A stretch of DNA of 64,000 bases. Source: JBEKIK01 sp963838495 (GTDB lineage: Bacteria > Planctomycetota > Planctomycetia > Pirellulales > Thermoguttaceae). Below are positions 29,726 through 41,129 of this stretch, piece after piece. The notes beneath the pieces were generated by a model that saw only the letters and a list, made by a program, of their open reading frames with translations, was not told where the DNA came from and made no database searches. Within the stretch, counting starts at the first letter, position 1. Each line of letters starts with the position of its first letter. The stretch is taken from contig CAWIRC010000001.1 in the NCBI GenBank assembly GCA_963838495.1, positions 2,480,001 to 2,544,000 of the forward strand, written 5' to 3'. The translations under genes and the position numbers were made by a program.

Positions 29726-31739
29726 CTATTTTAACATTTCTCCAAATTCTTTTTCATTGATAATCTTGACCCCCAATTGTTTCGCCTTATCTAATTTACT
29801 CCCCGCGTTTTCACCGGCCACAACGTAATCGGTTTTTTTGGAGACGCTAGATGCGGCGTGACCGCCGTGGCGGGTGATTAGCTCTTCGATCTGGTCGCGG
29901 GTATATTTTTGCAGGGTGCCGGTTACTACCAGGGTTTTGCCTTCAAGGGCCCGGCGTTGGCCATGGGCGGGGGCGGTGGATTTTAGGTTTACGCCCAGCG
30001 ATTCCAGGTCGGCGATGGTTTCCTTGCCGAATTTGCTGTGTAGAAATGAAAAGATGCTGGCGGCGATGATCGGGCCGATCTCGTTTACTTCGCTGAGTTC
30101 TTCTTCCTTGGCCGCCATGAGGGCGTCCATCGTGCCGAAATGCTCGGCCAGCACCGCCGCCACCCGGGCGCCCACGTGGCGGATGGAAAGGGCGTTTAGC
30201 AGCCGCGCCAGACCGCGGTTCTTGCTGGCCTCGATGCCTTCGAGCAGATTATCCAGCGATTTGCGGCCCATCCGCTCGAGATTCAGAAGTTTGTCCTGCT
30301 TTTCTTCCAGCCGGTACAGGTCGCCGCAGGTTTTCACCAGCCCGTCGCCTACAAGTTGATCGACCAGCTTGTCGCCCAGGCCTTCGATGTCCATGGCGTT
30401 TCGGCTGGCGTAGTAGCGGATGCGTTCTTTCACTTGGGCGGGGCAGAGCAGGTTGGGGCAGCGGATGTACACGCCGCCCTCGTCTTTTACCAGCTTCGTT
30501 TCGCACTCGGGGCAATCCGTGGGGAAAACGAACTTGCGCAACGAGCCTTTGCGCAGGTGTTTTTCCACGCGGACGATGTGCGGGATGATCTTGCCCGCCT
30601 TCTCGACCACCACCACGTCGCCGATGCGGACGTCCTTGCGCTCGATCTCGTCGGCGTTGTGCAGGCTGGCGTGGCTGACGACGGTGCCGGCCAGTTCCAC
30701 AGGTTTTAGGTCGGCCACGGGGGTGATCGTGCCGGTCTTGCCCACCTGCACGCGAATATCGTCCAGCCGCGTGGTGGCCTCGTATTTCTCGAACTTATAG
30801 GCGATTTCCCAGCGGGGATTTTTGGACGTCGATCCCAGGCGCTCGCGCTGAGAAAAATCGTTCACCTTCAAGACCAGGCCGTCGATCTCGAAGTCCAGTT
30901 CATGCAGGCGGTCGATCAGTTCTTCGCAATGTTCCATGGCGGCGGCGAAGGAGGGAAAACATTCGACCATCGGCGTGGCGTGGAAACCGTAGCCGTGAAT
31001 TTCGTCGAGGAACTGCATGTGGGTTTTGGCTTTAAGTCCCTCGGTTGCGCCGCGCTGTGCACGAAAAAACGCAGCCTGCGCGAGCGCAGATCTTGGGGTC
31101 CAACTGCCTAACGCTGCCGGCTGTCAGGTTGCGTGTATTGGCGAATGTGGCTTCGCCCTTGGCCTGCTGCACTTGATTAAGGGCCACCAGGTCGGAATTG
31201 GTCATGTAGATTTCGCCGCGAACTTCCAAGAGCGGAGGGATTTTTTTCCCGTAGAGCCTGAGCGGCACGTCCTTGATTGTGCGGATATTATGGGTGATGT
31301 CGTCGCCCACGCGCCCGTTGCCGCGGGTAATGCCGTACACGAGCCGGCCGTCTTCATAGATGAGCGAGACGGCCACGCCGTCGACCTTCAGTTCCACGAC
31401 CCACTCGATTTTTTCGCCGGGCAGGAGTTTGGCCACGCGCTCGCCGTATTTTTTCAGCTCCTCGATGCTGTAGGTGTTTTCGATGGAGAGCATGGGCACG
31501 CGATGCTCGACCTGTTCGAGCCCTTCGACGGGCTGGTCGCCCATGCGCTGCGTGGGGCTGTCCGGACGTGACCAGCTTAGGATGCTCGGCCTCCAGTTTC
31601 TTCAGCCGCTCCATGAGCCGATCATACTCGTGATCGGAGATTTCCGGGGCGGCGGCCACGTAGTAAAGATAATCGTGACGCCGGATTTCCTCGCGAAGCC
31701 GGGCGATTTCGGCGGCAGGATCGGCGAGTGCTACTGCAT
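29726..31739 (-). CDS. ligA: NAD-dependent DNA ligase (frameshifts in the N-terminal part)
   Basis: It joins nicked DNA in replication and repair. In order: the Ia domain (REEIRRHDYLYYVAAAPEIS), the active-site lysine in VELKVDGVAVSL, the OB fold, the zinc finger (CPEC ... CPNLLCPAQ), helix-hairpin-helix repeats, and a C-terminal BRCT domain (LEGKTLVVTGTLQKY). The frame breaks near 31,735 (just after the probable ATG at 31,739), near 31,565 (extra C, after which DSPTQRMGDQPVEG is recovered) and near 31,040. The C-terminal 430 codons are intact. An essential gene with three breaks argues for sequence errors, unless another ligase exists. Confidence 0.9.
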
Positions 31740-31779
31740 GATCCGAAACTGCCTTTCAACGTAACTGTCAGCTGCATAC

Positions 31780-32167
31780 CTATCCATCGCAGCCGCAGGC
31801 CGCCACGCAGGGGCCGGACATGCCGCGGATGGGATGCGGAATCAGGCACAGGAATTTCAAGCGGGCCGGCGCCGGTGTTGCGGAACTGGTGCACCTGGTT
31901 GGGCGGGACGAAGACTATCGTTCCCGGCCGGAGCGAATGTTCCCGATCGCCTTCCGACACCACGCCTGTGCCTTCCAGCACAAAAACCTCGTGCTCGTGG
32001 CCGTGGGCGTGCTTGGGGGTATGGCCGCCCGGTGAAATTTCGAACTGCCGCATGGAAAAACTGGGGGCTTTGTCGTCCGGGCCGATAAGGCAGCGCATTT
32101 TGCAGTTCGCGGCCCCGTCCGTCTCGACCGGAGCGGCTTCGACCTGTTCGTAGTGCATTACTTTCAT
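31780..32167 (-). CDS. Small cupin-domain protein (one frameshift near the end)
   Basis: A single-domain cupin of about 129 residues. Motif 1 is GGHTPKHAHGHEHEVFVLEG, with the histidines and glutamate that bind metal, and motif 2 is PNQVHQFRNTG with the third histidine. An extra A near 31,856 shifts the end; corrected, it finishes LIPHPIRGMSGPCVAACGCDG-type at 31,780. The frame as sequenced runs on into ligA, which is an artefact. The start ATG follows a CCGAGG sequence and T-run. Small cupins of this type bind metal and act as dioxygenases or sensors; the substrate is unknown. Confidence 0.78.
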
Positions 32168-32193
32168 AAAAAAACCTCGGGTTATGTTTGTAA

Positions 32194-32224
32194 GTTGGGG
32201 CGACAGTTAGACTGTCGCACCAAC
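32194..32224. repeat. Palindrome family A, copy 2
   Basis: GTTGGGGCGACAGTTAGACT followed by GTCGCACCAAC, a 31-bp near-perfect palindrome upstream of the cupin gene. Confidence 0.85.
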
Positions 32225-32228
32225 GAAG

Positions 32229-32321
32229 TTTACGGTTGACCGTTTACAGTTATCAGTTCACAGTTTCTTGTTTTACCCGTATCTCTCATCACTCATCCCT
32301 TACCCCTCATCTTTCAAATAT
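32229..32321. repeat. Heptanucleotide repeats, two types
   Basis: Seven-bp units of the TTTACAG/TTCACAG type are followed by units of the CTCATCA/CTCATCC type. The same motifs occur on the other strand elsewhere in the window. Confidence 0.8.
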
Positions 32322-32363
32322 TACCCATTATATCGCAAACGCGGGCAGGTGCAGCCGGGGCAT

Positions 32364-32471
32364 AAAAAAACCCCGAGGCAACGACTCCCAGCACCGTTGC
32401 GGCTTCCGCCAAGGAAGCCTCACCATCGTTGACCTCGAGGCAGTTATCCACGGCGAAAAACCGCCGCGGAT
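32364..32471 (-). ncRNA. Candidate structured small RNA with its own promoter and terminator
   Basis: Read on the minus strand, the predicted transcript begins with a 10-bp hairpin (ATCCGCGGCG, loop of six, CGCCGTGGAT). A long stem follows: CCTCGAGG plus CAACGA pairs with TCGTTG plus CCTCGGGG, with one bulged T. This encloses a 7-bp hairpin (GGCTTCC and GGAAGCC) and a 17-base unpaired strand. The outer stem runs into seven T, so it doubles as an intrinsic terminator. A consensus-like promoter lies at the right distance. No open frame of note. I do not recognise the family. It could instead be a leader that attenuates the cupin gene 200 bp downstream. Confidence 0.65.
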
Positions 32472-32477
32472 ACATCA

Positions 32478-32505
32478 TCTATAACAATGATAAATATCTT
32501 GTCAA
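32478..32505 (-). promoter_or_regulatory. Sigma-70 promoter for the candidate small RNA
   Basis: On the minus strand TTGACA (32,500-32,505), a 16-bp spacer and TATAGA (32,478-32,483). The predicted first base, about 32,471, is exactly where the first hairpin begins. Confidence 0.7.
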
Positions 32506-32592
32506 GGGATATATGGCCGCATGGACAAGCCGGTTGCAGGCTGGTATCATTATAATATGTGTTAATATCGACATACTTTGCCAGGCAAGACT

Positions 32593-35565
<2,973 letters not shown>

Positions 35566-35706
35566 AACAAACATCATTAAGCCACGATCGCTGAATGGGC
35601 AATATCCCGCCAATTATTCAAGTAATTCAGCAGATATTGACAATTGAACTATTTCCAATTTCAATTATAATTCTATTAGCCATGTGATTTTAACGGAATT
35701 TAACAC

Positions 35707-36048
35707 ATGAAGTTGCCGGCCGGTGAAACTAGTTATGTGCCAAGAGAAAAGATAACAGAATATCTTCTCTCTTTAACTCATCCGGTCGGGCAGACTAAAG
35801 CAGTTTTCTTCCGGAAAATCGGTTATAACGAGTCAAATATTGAATCATTGGAACAAGCATTATTGACTATCGCAAGAAATGGCGATGTAGTGGAAATTGA
35901 AGCAAAACCTTATGGCGTGAAATATATCATTGAAGGATCTGCCCTTTCCCCATCGAACATAATCACTAAAATCAGAACCATTTGGATCGTGGAAATAAAT
36001 CAAAGTCAACCTCGGTTTATAACAGCCTATCCGGCAGAACGCGGGTGA
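35707..36048 (+). CDS. DUF6883-type protein
   Basis: A 113-residue protein with the DUF6883 layout: VPREKITEYLLSLTHPVGQT, then KAVFFRKIGY, a tyrosine-glycine-lysine strand (YGVKYIIEG), and the closing TIWIVEINQSQPRFITAYP. The domain often sits at the C-terminus of polymorphic toxins or stands alone beside DUF4926, so a toxin role is plausible; no activity is proven that I know of. It lies 4 bp upstream of a DUF4926 gene in an AT-richer patch, consistent with acquisition as a pair. Confidence 0.75.
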   Translation: MKLPAGETSYVPREKITEYLLSLTHPVGQTKAVFFRKIGYNESNIESLEQALLTIARNGDVVEIEAKPYGVKYIIEGSALSPSNIITKIRTIWIVEINQSQPRFITAYPAERG

Positions 36049-36052
36049 TCTC

Positions 36053-36283
36053 ATGATTAAAGAACTCGATCTAGTTACATTGACAAAAGATGTCGAAGCC
36101 CATAACTTGCAGCGCGGCGACGTGGGAACGGTTGTGCATTGCTATCAGGACGGTGCGGTTTTCGAAGTTGAATTTGTGACTGCACAGGGCAAAACCATTG
36201 CCGTTCTCACCTTAAAGGCCGAAGAGATCAGTCCGCTTTATGGATCACAAATCCTTCATGTCAGGGAATTGACGCTCACTTGA
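36053..36283 (+). CDS. DUF4926-type protein (putative partner of the DUF6883 gene)
   Basis: A 76-residue beta-rich protein: LDLVTLTKDVEAHNLQRGDV, GTVVHCYQDGAVFEVEFV, TLKAEEISPL. This matches DUF4926, an SH3-like small fold. It is usually found directly after DUF6883 genes, and I infer an antitoxin or immunity role. The start ATG lies 4 bp after the upstream stop, so translation is coupled. Confidence 0.8.
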   Translation: MIKELDLVTLTKDVEAHNLQRGDVGTVVHCYQDGAVFEVEFVTAQGKTIAVLTLKAEEISPLYGSQILHVRELTLT

Positions 36284-36305
36284 TTTTTTGCCGCAATTCA
36301 ACTTA

Positions 36306-37353
36306 ATGGCTCCCGAGTCTTCTTATTCATCCGCCCTTGATCGTTACATCCGGCAAATGCGCTTTCCGCCACTGGGCGAGGAAGGGCAACGACGCCTGGC
36401 CTCGGCCCGGGCGCTGATCTGCGGATGCGGAGCTCTGGGAAGCGCGATTGCAAACACGCTGGTCCGCGCGGGCGTGGGAACGGTGCGAATCGTGGACCGT
36501 GACTTCGTGGAACTGAGCAATCTTGCCCGGCAGGCGCTTTTTGACGAGGCCGACGCTGTGGCCGGATTGCCCAAGGCCGTGGCCGCCGCCGAAAAACTCC
36601 GGAGCATTAACTCGTCGGTCGAAATCGAGCCGGTCGTGGCCGACGTGAATCATGCGAACGTCGAGGGGCTTTGCGAGGGCGTTGACGTGATCGTTGACGG
36701 GACCGACAATTTTGAGACGCGATTCCTCATAAACGACGCGGCTGTAAAACTCCGCCTGCCCTGGATCTACGGTGGTTGCCTGGGCTCGGAAGGGCAGACC
36801 ATGACTATCCTGCCCGGCGAAACCGCCTGCCTGCGATGCCTGATGGAAAATTGCCCTGCGCCGGGCAGCACGCCCACCTGCGACACGGCCGGCATCCTGG
36901 GTCCGATAGTGGGCGTGATCGCCTCGATCGAGGCCATGGAGGCGATTAAAATCTTAAGCGGCAACCGGCAGGCGATTTCCCGGCATTTGACGGTCGTCGA
37001 TCTATGGGGAAATCAAATTAAGCAGCTCGATGTAAGCCGCTTGCGCGACCAGTCCGATTGCCCGGCCTGCAAGCGCGGCGAATTTCCCTGGCTTTCCGGG
37101 CGGGAGGGCGGGCAATCGGCCGTGCTTTGCGGGCGGAACGCGGTGCAACTAACGCATCCGGGAACAGGCATATCACTGGCCGAATTGGCCCGGCGTCTTT
37201 CCAGCGTGGGTTCAGTCGCGCTCAGCCAATATCTGCTGCGTTTGAAAGTTCCGCCCTACGATATCGCCGTCTTCGCCGACGGCCGCGCGATCATCTCCGG
37301 CACCGACGACATCGCCGCCGCCCGCGCTGTACGCCAAGTATATAGGCGTGTGA
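36306..37353 (+). CDS. ThiF/MoeB/HesA-family adenylyltransferase (frameshift near the 3' end)
   Basis: An E1-like enzyme that adenylates the C-terminus of a sulfur-carrier protein (ThiS or MoaD) for thiamine or molybdopterin synthesis. It shows RYIRQMRFPPLGEEGQRRL, the nucleotide loop ALICGCGALGSAIANTL, VDGTDNFETRFLIND, the catalytic-cysteine region CDTAGILGPIVGVIASIEAMEAIK and zinc cysteines (CLRCL, CPAC). Near 37,325 a missing base extends the frame to 37,448; corrected, it ends LYAKYIGV at the TGA of 37,351. ATG at 36,306 is preferred over TTG at 36,288. It may be co-transcribed with the DUF4926 gene. Confidence 0.87.
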
Positions 37354-37382
37354 ATTTCCGGTTAAACTTTTTCATGCCATCA

Positions 37383-40247
37383 TCATTTGTGATGAAACAT
37401 GGCAATTTTTTTGTAACCCGCCCAGGCGAAAATGGCCATGAAAATTAAAAGCCAAGTACCGGGTTCGGGGACGGGGGAAATGACTGGGGAGGAGGCCGTG
37501 GGGCCGCCGCTTATGGGATTGATCGTCACGGTTGCACCGGGGCCGATGGTAAGAGTATTTTGCACGATGCTTTTGGCGTACAATAAGGACGAATCGGTTA
37601 CGGTCGTGTTTCCCGCGCCGCTCAAATTGCCGCTTACGGTGAACGTGCCTCCGCCGCCGACCAGAAGCGACCCGGAGTTGGCCAGGTTGCCGGCGGTGGT
37701 GAAAATTCGCCCGCCGAGGACATCGAACATGCCTTGAATGTCATTGGTCGTGAGGCCGTTGATCTTGGCGAAGGTCGATCCGGAGCCGTCCAAAATCACC
37801 GTCCCTTGGTTGGTGTAGAGGTTGCCGGCCGAGCTAAGATCGAGCGTCGATCCGGCCCGGGCGATCCAGGTGCCGCCGGTCAATGTAGCTCCGGAGACCT
37901 GCGAAATCGTGGCGGTGACCTGGAGCGTGCCGCCCTTGGCCTCGATCGTGCCGAGATTGTTGATCGAGCCTGGGCCGGCAATCCTTCCGTGGCCGTTGAT
38001 GGTGTGCCCGGCCGCCTGCGTGAGAGTGGCGCCGTTGCTGACGTCAACGGTTGCCCGGCTCGAAGTGCCGTTGTCGTTTAGGGACACGGTCCCCGTGCCG
38101 GAAAGGGTCTGGCTGCCGCCGAAGACCAGGTGAGTGTAATCGCTCGTGCCGCCCAAGTTGACGGTGATTGTGCCGTTATTGGTCAGCCCACCCGTGACGT
38201 TGGTAGTGACGCCTTGTTGGATTTTACATTGTGTGCCCGCGGTAAGCGTGAGGGCATTGAAGATGCAGCCGCCATTGGCCAGGAAGTACGAACTTCCGCT
38301 GCTGGTGAGCGTGCCGCCGGTAATGGTGGCGCCACCATTGATCGAGATGTTGCCGCCGTCGGCCAACAGTGTTCCGCCGGTGTTGGTTACGCCGATGGTG
38401 ATATCCAGCCAGCCTCCGCCCGTGGATTCCATGAGGTTGTTGTTGGCCTTGGCGTTTAAGGACAGTTGAAGCGTTCCGCTGGTTGAGGCGTTGACCATCC
38501 CGTTGTTAATCAGAGAGGCATTGATCCTTCCGTGGCCGTTGATGGTGTGCCCGGCCGCCTGCGTAAGCGTGCCGCCGGAGGAATTGAGATCAGCCCGGCC
38601 CAAAGTGCTGCCGTAATTGTTCAAGGACACAGTGCCAGTGCCCGAAAGGGTCTGGTTGCCGCTAAAGGTCAGGTGGGTGTCGTAATCGGCGTAGTCCGAA
38701 TTGACGGTAATCGTGCCGTTATTGGTCATGCCGCCCATGACCGTGGTGGTGGTATTGCTCTGGATCTTGTATTGCGAGTCCGTACTGAGTATTACGCCGC
38801 TCAGGTTGGCGCCGTTGGCCTGGAAGTACGAACTTCCGCTGCTGGTAAGCGTGCCGCCGGTAATGGTGGCGCCACTGTTGATCGAGATGTTGCCGCCGTC
38901 GGCCAACAGCGTGCCGCCGGTGTTGGTTACGCCGACGGTGATATCCAGCCAGCCTCCGCCCGTGGATTTCATGATGTTGTTGTTGGTCTTGGCGTTTAAG
39001 GACAGTTGAAGCGTTCCGTTGGTGGATGCGTTGACCACCCCGTTGTTAATCAGAGAGGCATTGATCCTTCCGTGGCCGTTGATGGTGTGCCCGGCCGCCT
39101 GCGTAAGGGTGCCGCCGGAGGAATTAAGATCAGCCCGGCCCAAAGTGCTGCCGTAATTGTTCAAGGACACAGTGCCAGTGCCCGAAAGGGTCTGGTTGCC
39201 GTTAAAGGCCAGGTGGGTGTCGTAATCGGCGTAGTCCGAATTGACGGTAATCGTGCCGTTATTGGTCATGCCGCCCGTGACCGTGGTGGTGGTATTGCTC
39301 TGGATCTTGTATTGCGAGTCCGTACTGAGTGTTACGCCGCTCAGGTTGGCGCCGTTTGCCAGGAAGTACGAACTTCCGCTGCTGGTGAGCGTGCCGCCGG
39401 TAATGGTGGCGCCACTGTTGATCGAGATGTTGCCGCCGTCGGCCAACAGCGTGCCGTTGGTGTTGTCTACACTGGTGCGGATGTCGAGCCAGCCTCCGCC
39501 CGTGGATTTCATGATGTTGTTGTTGGTCTTGGCATTGGAGGACAGTTGAAGCGTTCCGCTGGTTGAGGCGTTGACCACCCCGTTGTTAATGAGAGAGGCA
39601 TTGATCCTTCCGTGGCCGTTGATGGTGTGGCCGGCCGCCTGAGTAAGGGTGCCGCTGTCGGAATCGATGGTTGCCCGGGCCACATTGCCATTGTCGTTCA
39701 AGAACACAGTGCCGGTGCCCGAAAGGGTCGGCGTGCCTTTGAAGCTCAGATGCGTGTCCGTGTCGCCCTGGGTCAAGTTCACGGTGATTAAGCCATTGTT
39801 GACGACGTCTCCCTGAAACTTGAGCGTCTGGCCGACGAGCACATTGACTGATCCCTGGTTGGTTGTTTTCCCGATCACCACCGACAAGCCGGCGTTTCCC
39901 TGCACGATGCCATAGTTCGTCAGCCCCGCATCCGTCAGAAGCGTCAAAGTGCTCCCGTTCAGGTTCAAGGTTGCCGCAGTTGACTGTATGTTCACTGCGT
40001 CGAGGCTCGGAGACGTGTTTAGGACGATGGTGAATGGGGTCGCGAGACTCGAAGGAATGAGGGCCGACTCGCCGGACGCATCGGGAACGTTGGCCGGGTC
40101 CCAGTTCGCCGTGGAATTCCAGTTGCCTCCGCCGCTGGTGATCCACGTTATAGTTGCCCCGTGTGCTGCAATCGGCGCGGCCAACATTGCCGCGATCAAG
40201 ACGAAAGAGAAAAAGATGCCGCCAAGAAATAATTCAATACGGTGCAT
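37383..40247 (-). CDS. Giant repetitive PEP-CTERM surface protein
   Basis: A 954-residue exported protein. The signal peptide occupies about residues 1-31 (FFSFVLIAAMLAAPIAAHGA). The body is Gly/Thr/Asn-rich right-handed beta-helix-like sequence of the autotransporter-associated type, built from about 180-residue repeats containing LTQAAGHTINGHGRINASLI. The C-terminus has the PEP-CTERM signal (VPEPGTWLLIFMAIFAWAGY, then basic residues), recognised by an exosortase that is not in this window. GAGGAC precedes the ATG. It converges on the thiF gene. The repeats make copy-number change likely. Confidence 0.88.
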   Translation of the reverse strand: MHRIELFLGGIFFSFVLIAAMLAAPIAAHGATITWITSGGGNWNSTANWDPANVPDASGESALIPSSLATPFTIVLNTSPSLDAVNIQSTAATLNLNGSTLTLLTDAGLTNYGIVQGNAGLSVVIGKTTNQGSVNVLVGQTLKFQGDVVNNGLITVNLTQGDTDTHLSFKGTPTLSGTGTVFLNDNGNVARATIDSDSGTLTQAAGHTINGHGRINASLINNGVVNASTSGTLQLSSNAKTNNNIMKSTGGGWLDIRTSVDNTNGTLLADGGNISINSGATITGGTLTSSGSSYFLANGANLSGVTLSTDSQYKIQSNTTTTVTGGMTNNGTITVNSDYADYDTHLAFNGNQTLSGTGTVSLNNYGSTLGRADLNSSGGTLTQAAGHTINGHGRINASLINNGVVNASTNGTLQLSLNAKTNNNIMKSTGGGWLDITVGVTNTGGTLLADGGNISINSGATITGGTLTSSGSSYFQANGANLSGVILSTDSQYKIQSNTTTTVMGGMTNNGTITVNSDYADYDTHLTFSGNQTLSGTGTVSLNNYGSTLGRADLNSSGGTLTQAAGHTINGHGRINASLINNGMVNASTSGTLQLSLNAKANNNLMESTGGGWLDITIGVTNTGGTLLADGGNISINGGATITGGTLTSSGSSYFLANGGCIFNALTLTAGTQCKIQQGVTTNVTGGLTNNGTITVNLGGTSDYTHLVFGGSQTLSGTGTVSLNDNGTSSRATVDVSNGATLTQAAGHTINGHGRIAGPGSINNLGTIEAKGGTLQVTATISQVSGATLTGGTWIARAGSTLDLSSAGNLYTNQGTVILDGSGSTFAKINGLTTNDIQGMFDVLGGRIFTTAGNLANSGSLLVGGGGTFTVSGNLSGAGNTTVTDSSLLYAKSIVQNTLTIGPGATVTINPISGGPTASSPVISPVPEPGTWLLIFMAIFAWAGYKKIAMFHHK
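37978..39645. repeat. About 540-bp tandem repeats within the PEP-CTERM gene
   Basis: The marker CCTTCCGTGGCCGTTGATGG recurs near 37,982, 38,526, 39,066 and 39,606, a spacing of about 540 bp. Units two and three (38,519-39,598) are nearly identical over their length; the outer copies are more diverged. Confidence 0.9.
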
Positions 40248-40698
40248 GACAATGTCCTCTCAAGTGATTTGTGCTTGTGCCTTCGCGCTTAGACTACGCG
40301 GATGATGCTCTGTTAGATTTATCTCCATCTGCGTTTTACCATTGAGCTTGACCGATATGCCGATAAACGCCGCATACCTGTATTCCTTACGGGCAGGCAC
40401 TCGATAAACGAAAATTCACGGATGTGAAAAATAGATTTCCCGGTCTTTTACGGAAAAATATCCTACCGAAAAACCGGGGGGAAGTCAAGTATTATTAGCG
40501 GATATAATGCTTTTTATAGGGGGGATTAGCACTTGGAAAAATAGCATCTAAAAAAGCAAATTCTCTTGTTTCACATAAGAAAATAAAAACGGCGGGTCAC
40601 CTGAGATATGAAATGCCCCCACCTTGGAATCGATAGGCTAATTCGTGCCTTGATAATACGATAGGATGGAAAAATATAAACCGTCGATGGGCATAATC
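40248..40698. other. Long leader of the PEP-CTERM gene
   Basis: No gene seen. A promoter for the PEP-CTERM gene lies at 40,460-40,488, giving a leader of about 200 bases. The rest is AT-rich with no clear motif. Confidence 0.45.
40460..40488 (-). promoter_or_regulatory. Probable promoter of the giant PEP-CTERM gene
   Basis: On the minus strand TTGACT (40,483-40,488), a 17-bp spacer and TAGGAT (40,460-40,465). The -10 is weak, so the call is moderate. Confidence 0.5.
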
Positions 40699-41037
40699 CT
40701 AAACCACACAGGCGTATTTTAGCAGTATAAACACCGCCCCGGCAACGATCAGCAAAACTCCTGCGCACCCGGCTTTAGATGGAGTAACGTTGTGCTGTTT
40801 TGCCAGTGTTTCCACGGCCACCACGGCTTCTCTCAGGCCGGCGCCTGTTTTTTCACGATAGAGTTGGACCGCCTCGATTTTTTTTCTCGCCCGACAAAGG
40901 TCTAATACCTGTTCTTCCAAGCTGCCGGGAGGAACATCGGGCCGCGCGTCTTCTTTCATGGGGATTGGGCCGCCGCAGCGCTTACAAAATCCCACGCCGG
41001 GAGGATTCTCTTCGCCGCACGATGGGCATTTGGTCAT
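40699..41037 (-). CDS. Zinc-ribbon membrane protein with L7/L12-like helical segment
   Basis: A 112-residue protein. The N-terminus is a zinc ribbon (CPSCGEENPPGVGFCKRCGG). Residues ~40-85 (VQLYREKTGAGLREAVVAVE) resemble the ribosomal L7/L12 C-terminal-like segment found in many small bacterial proteins. The last ~20 residues form one membrane helix (AGVLLIVAGAVFILLKYACV). GAAGGAG precedes the ATG. Function unknown; likely a tail-anchored protein with its zinc ribbon in the cytoplasm. Confidence 0.75.
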   Translation of the reverse strand: MTKCPSCGEENPPGVGFCKRCGGPIPMKEDARPDVPPGSLEEQVLDLCRARKKIEAVQLYREKTGAGLREAVVAVETLAKQHNVTPSKAGCAGVLLIVAGAVFILLKYACVV

Positions 41038-41129
41038 AAGATGCTCCTTCTATCTATATCAGGATTATCCCGAATTTTACCGGTCGATTTACTATGCGGC
41101 AATAGGCGGCAGGGTGCAACGAGCAGGAA

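Larger units (their letters stand above)
32168..32592. other. Intergenic region between cupin and uvrA
   Basis: It contains palindrome A copy 2 (32,194-32,224), a 7-bp repeat block (32,229-32,321), a candidate small RNA with its promoter on the minus strand (32,364-32,505) and the short uvrA leader. Confidence 0.6.

Noticed and set aside
37432..39566. Plus-strand open frames opposite the giant PEP-CTERM gene
   Set aside because: They repeat with the same 540-bp period as the real gene and lack start signals. They are shadows.
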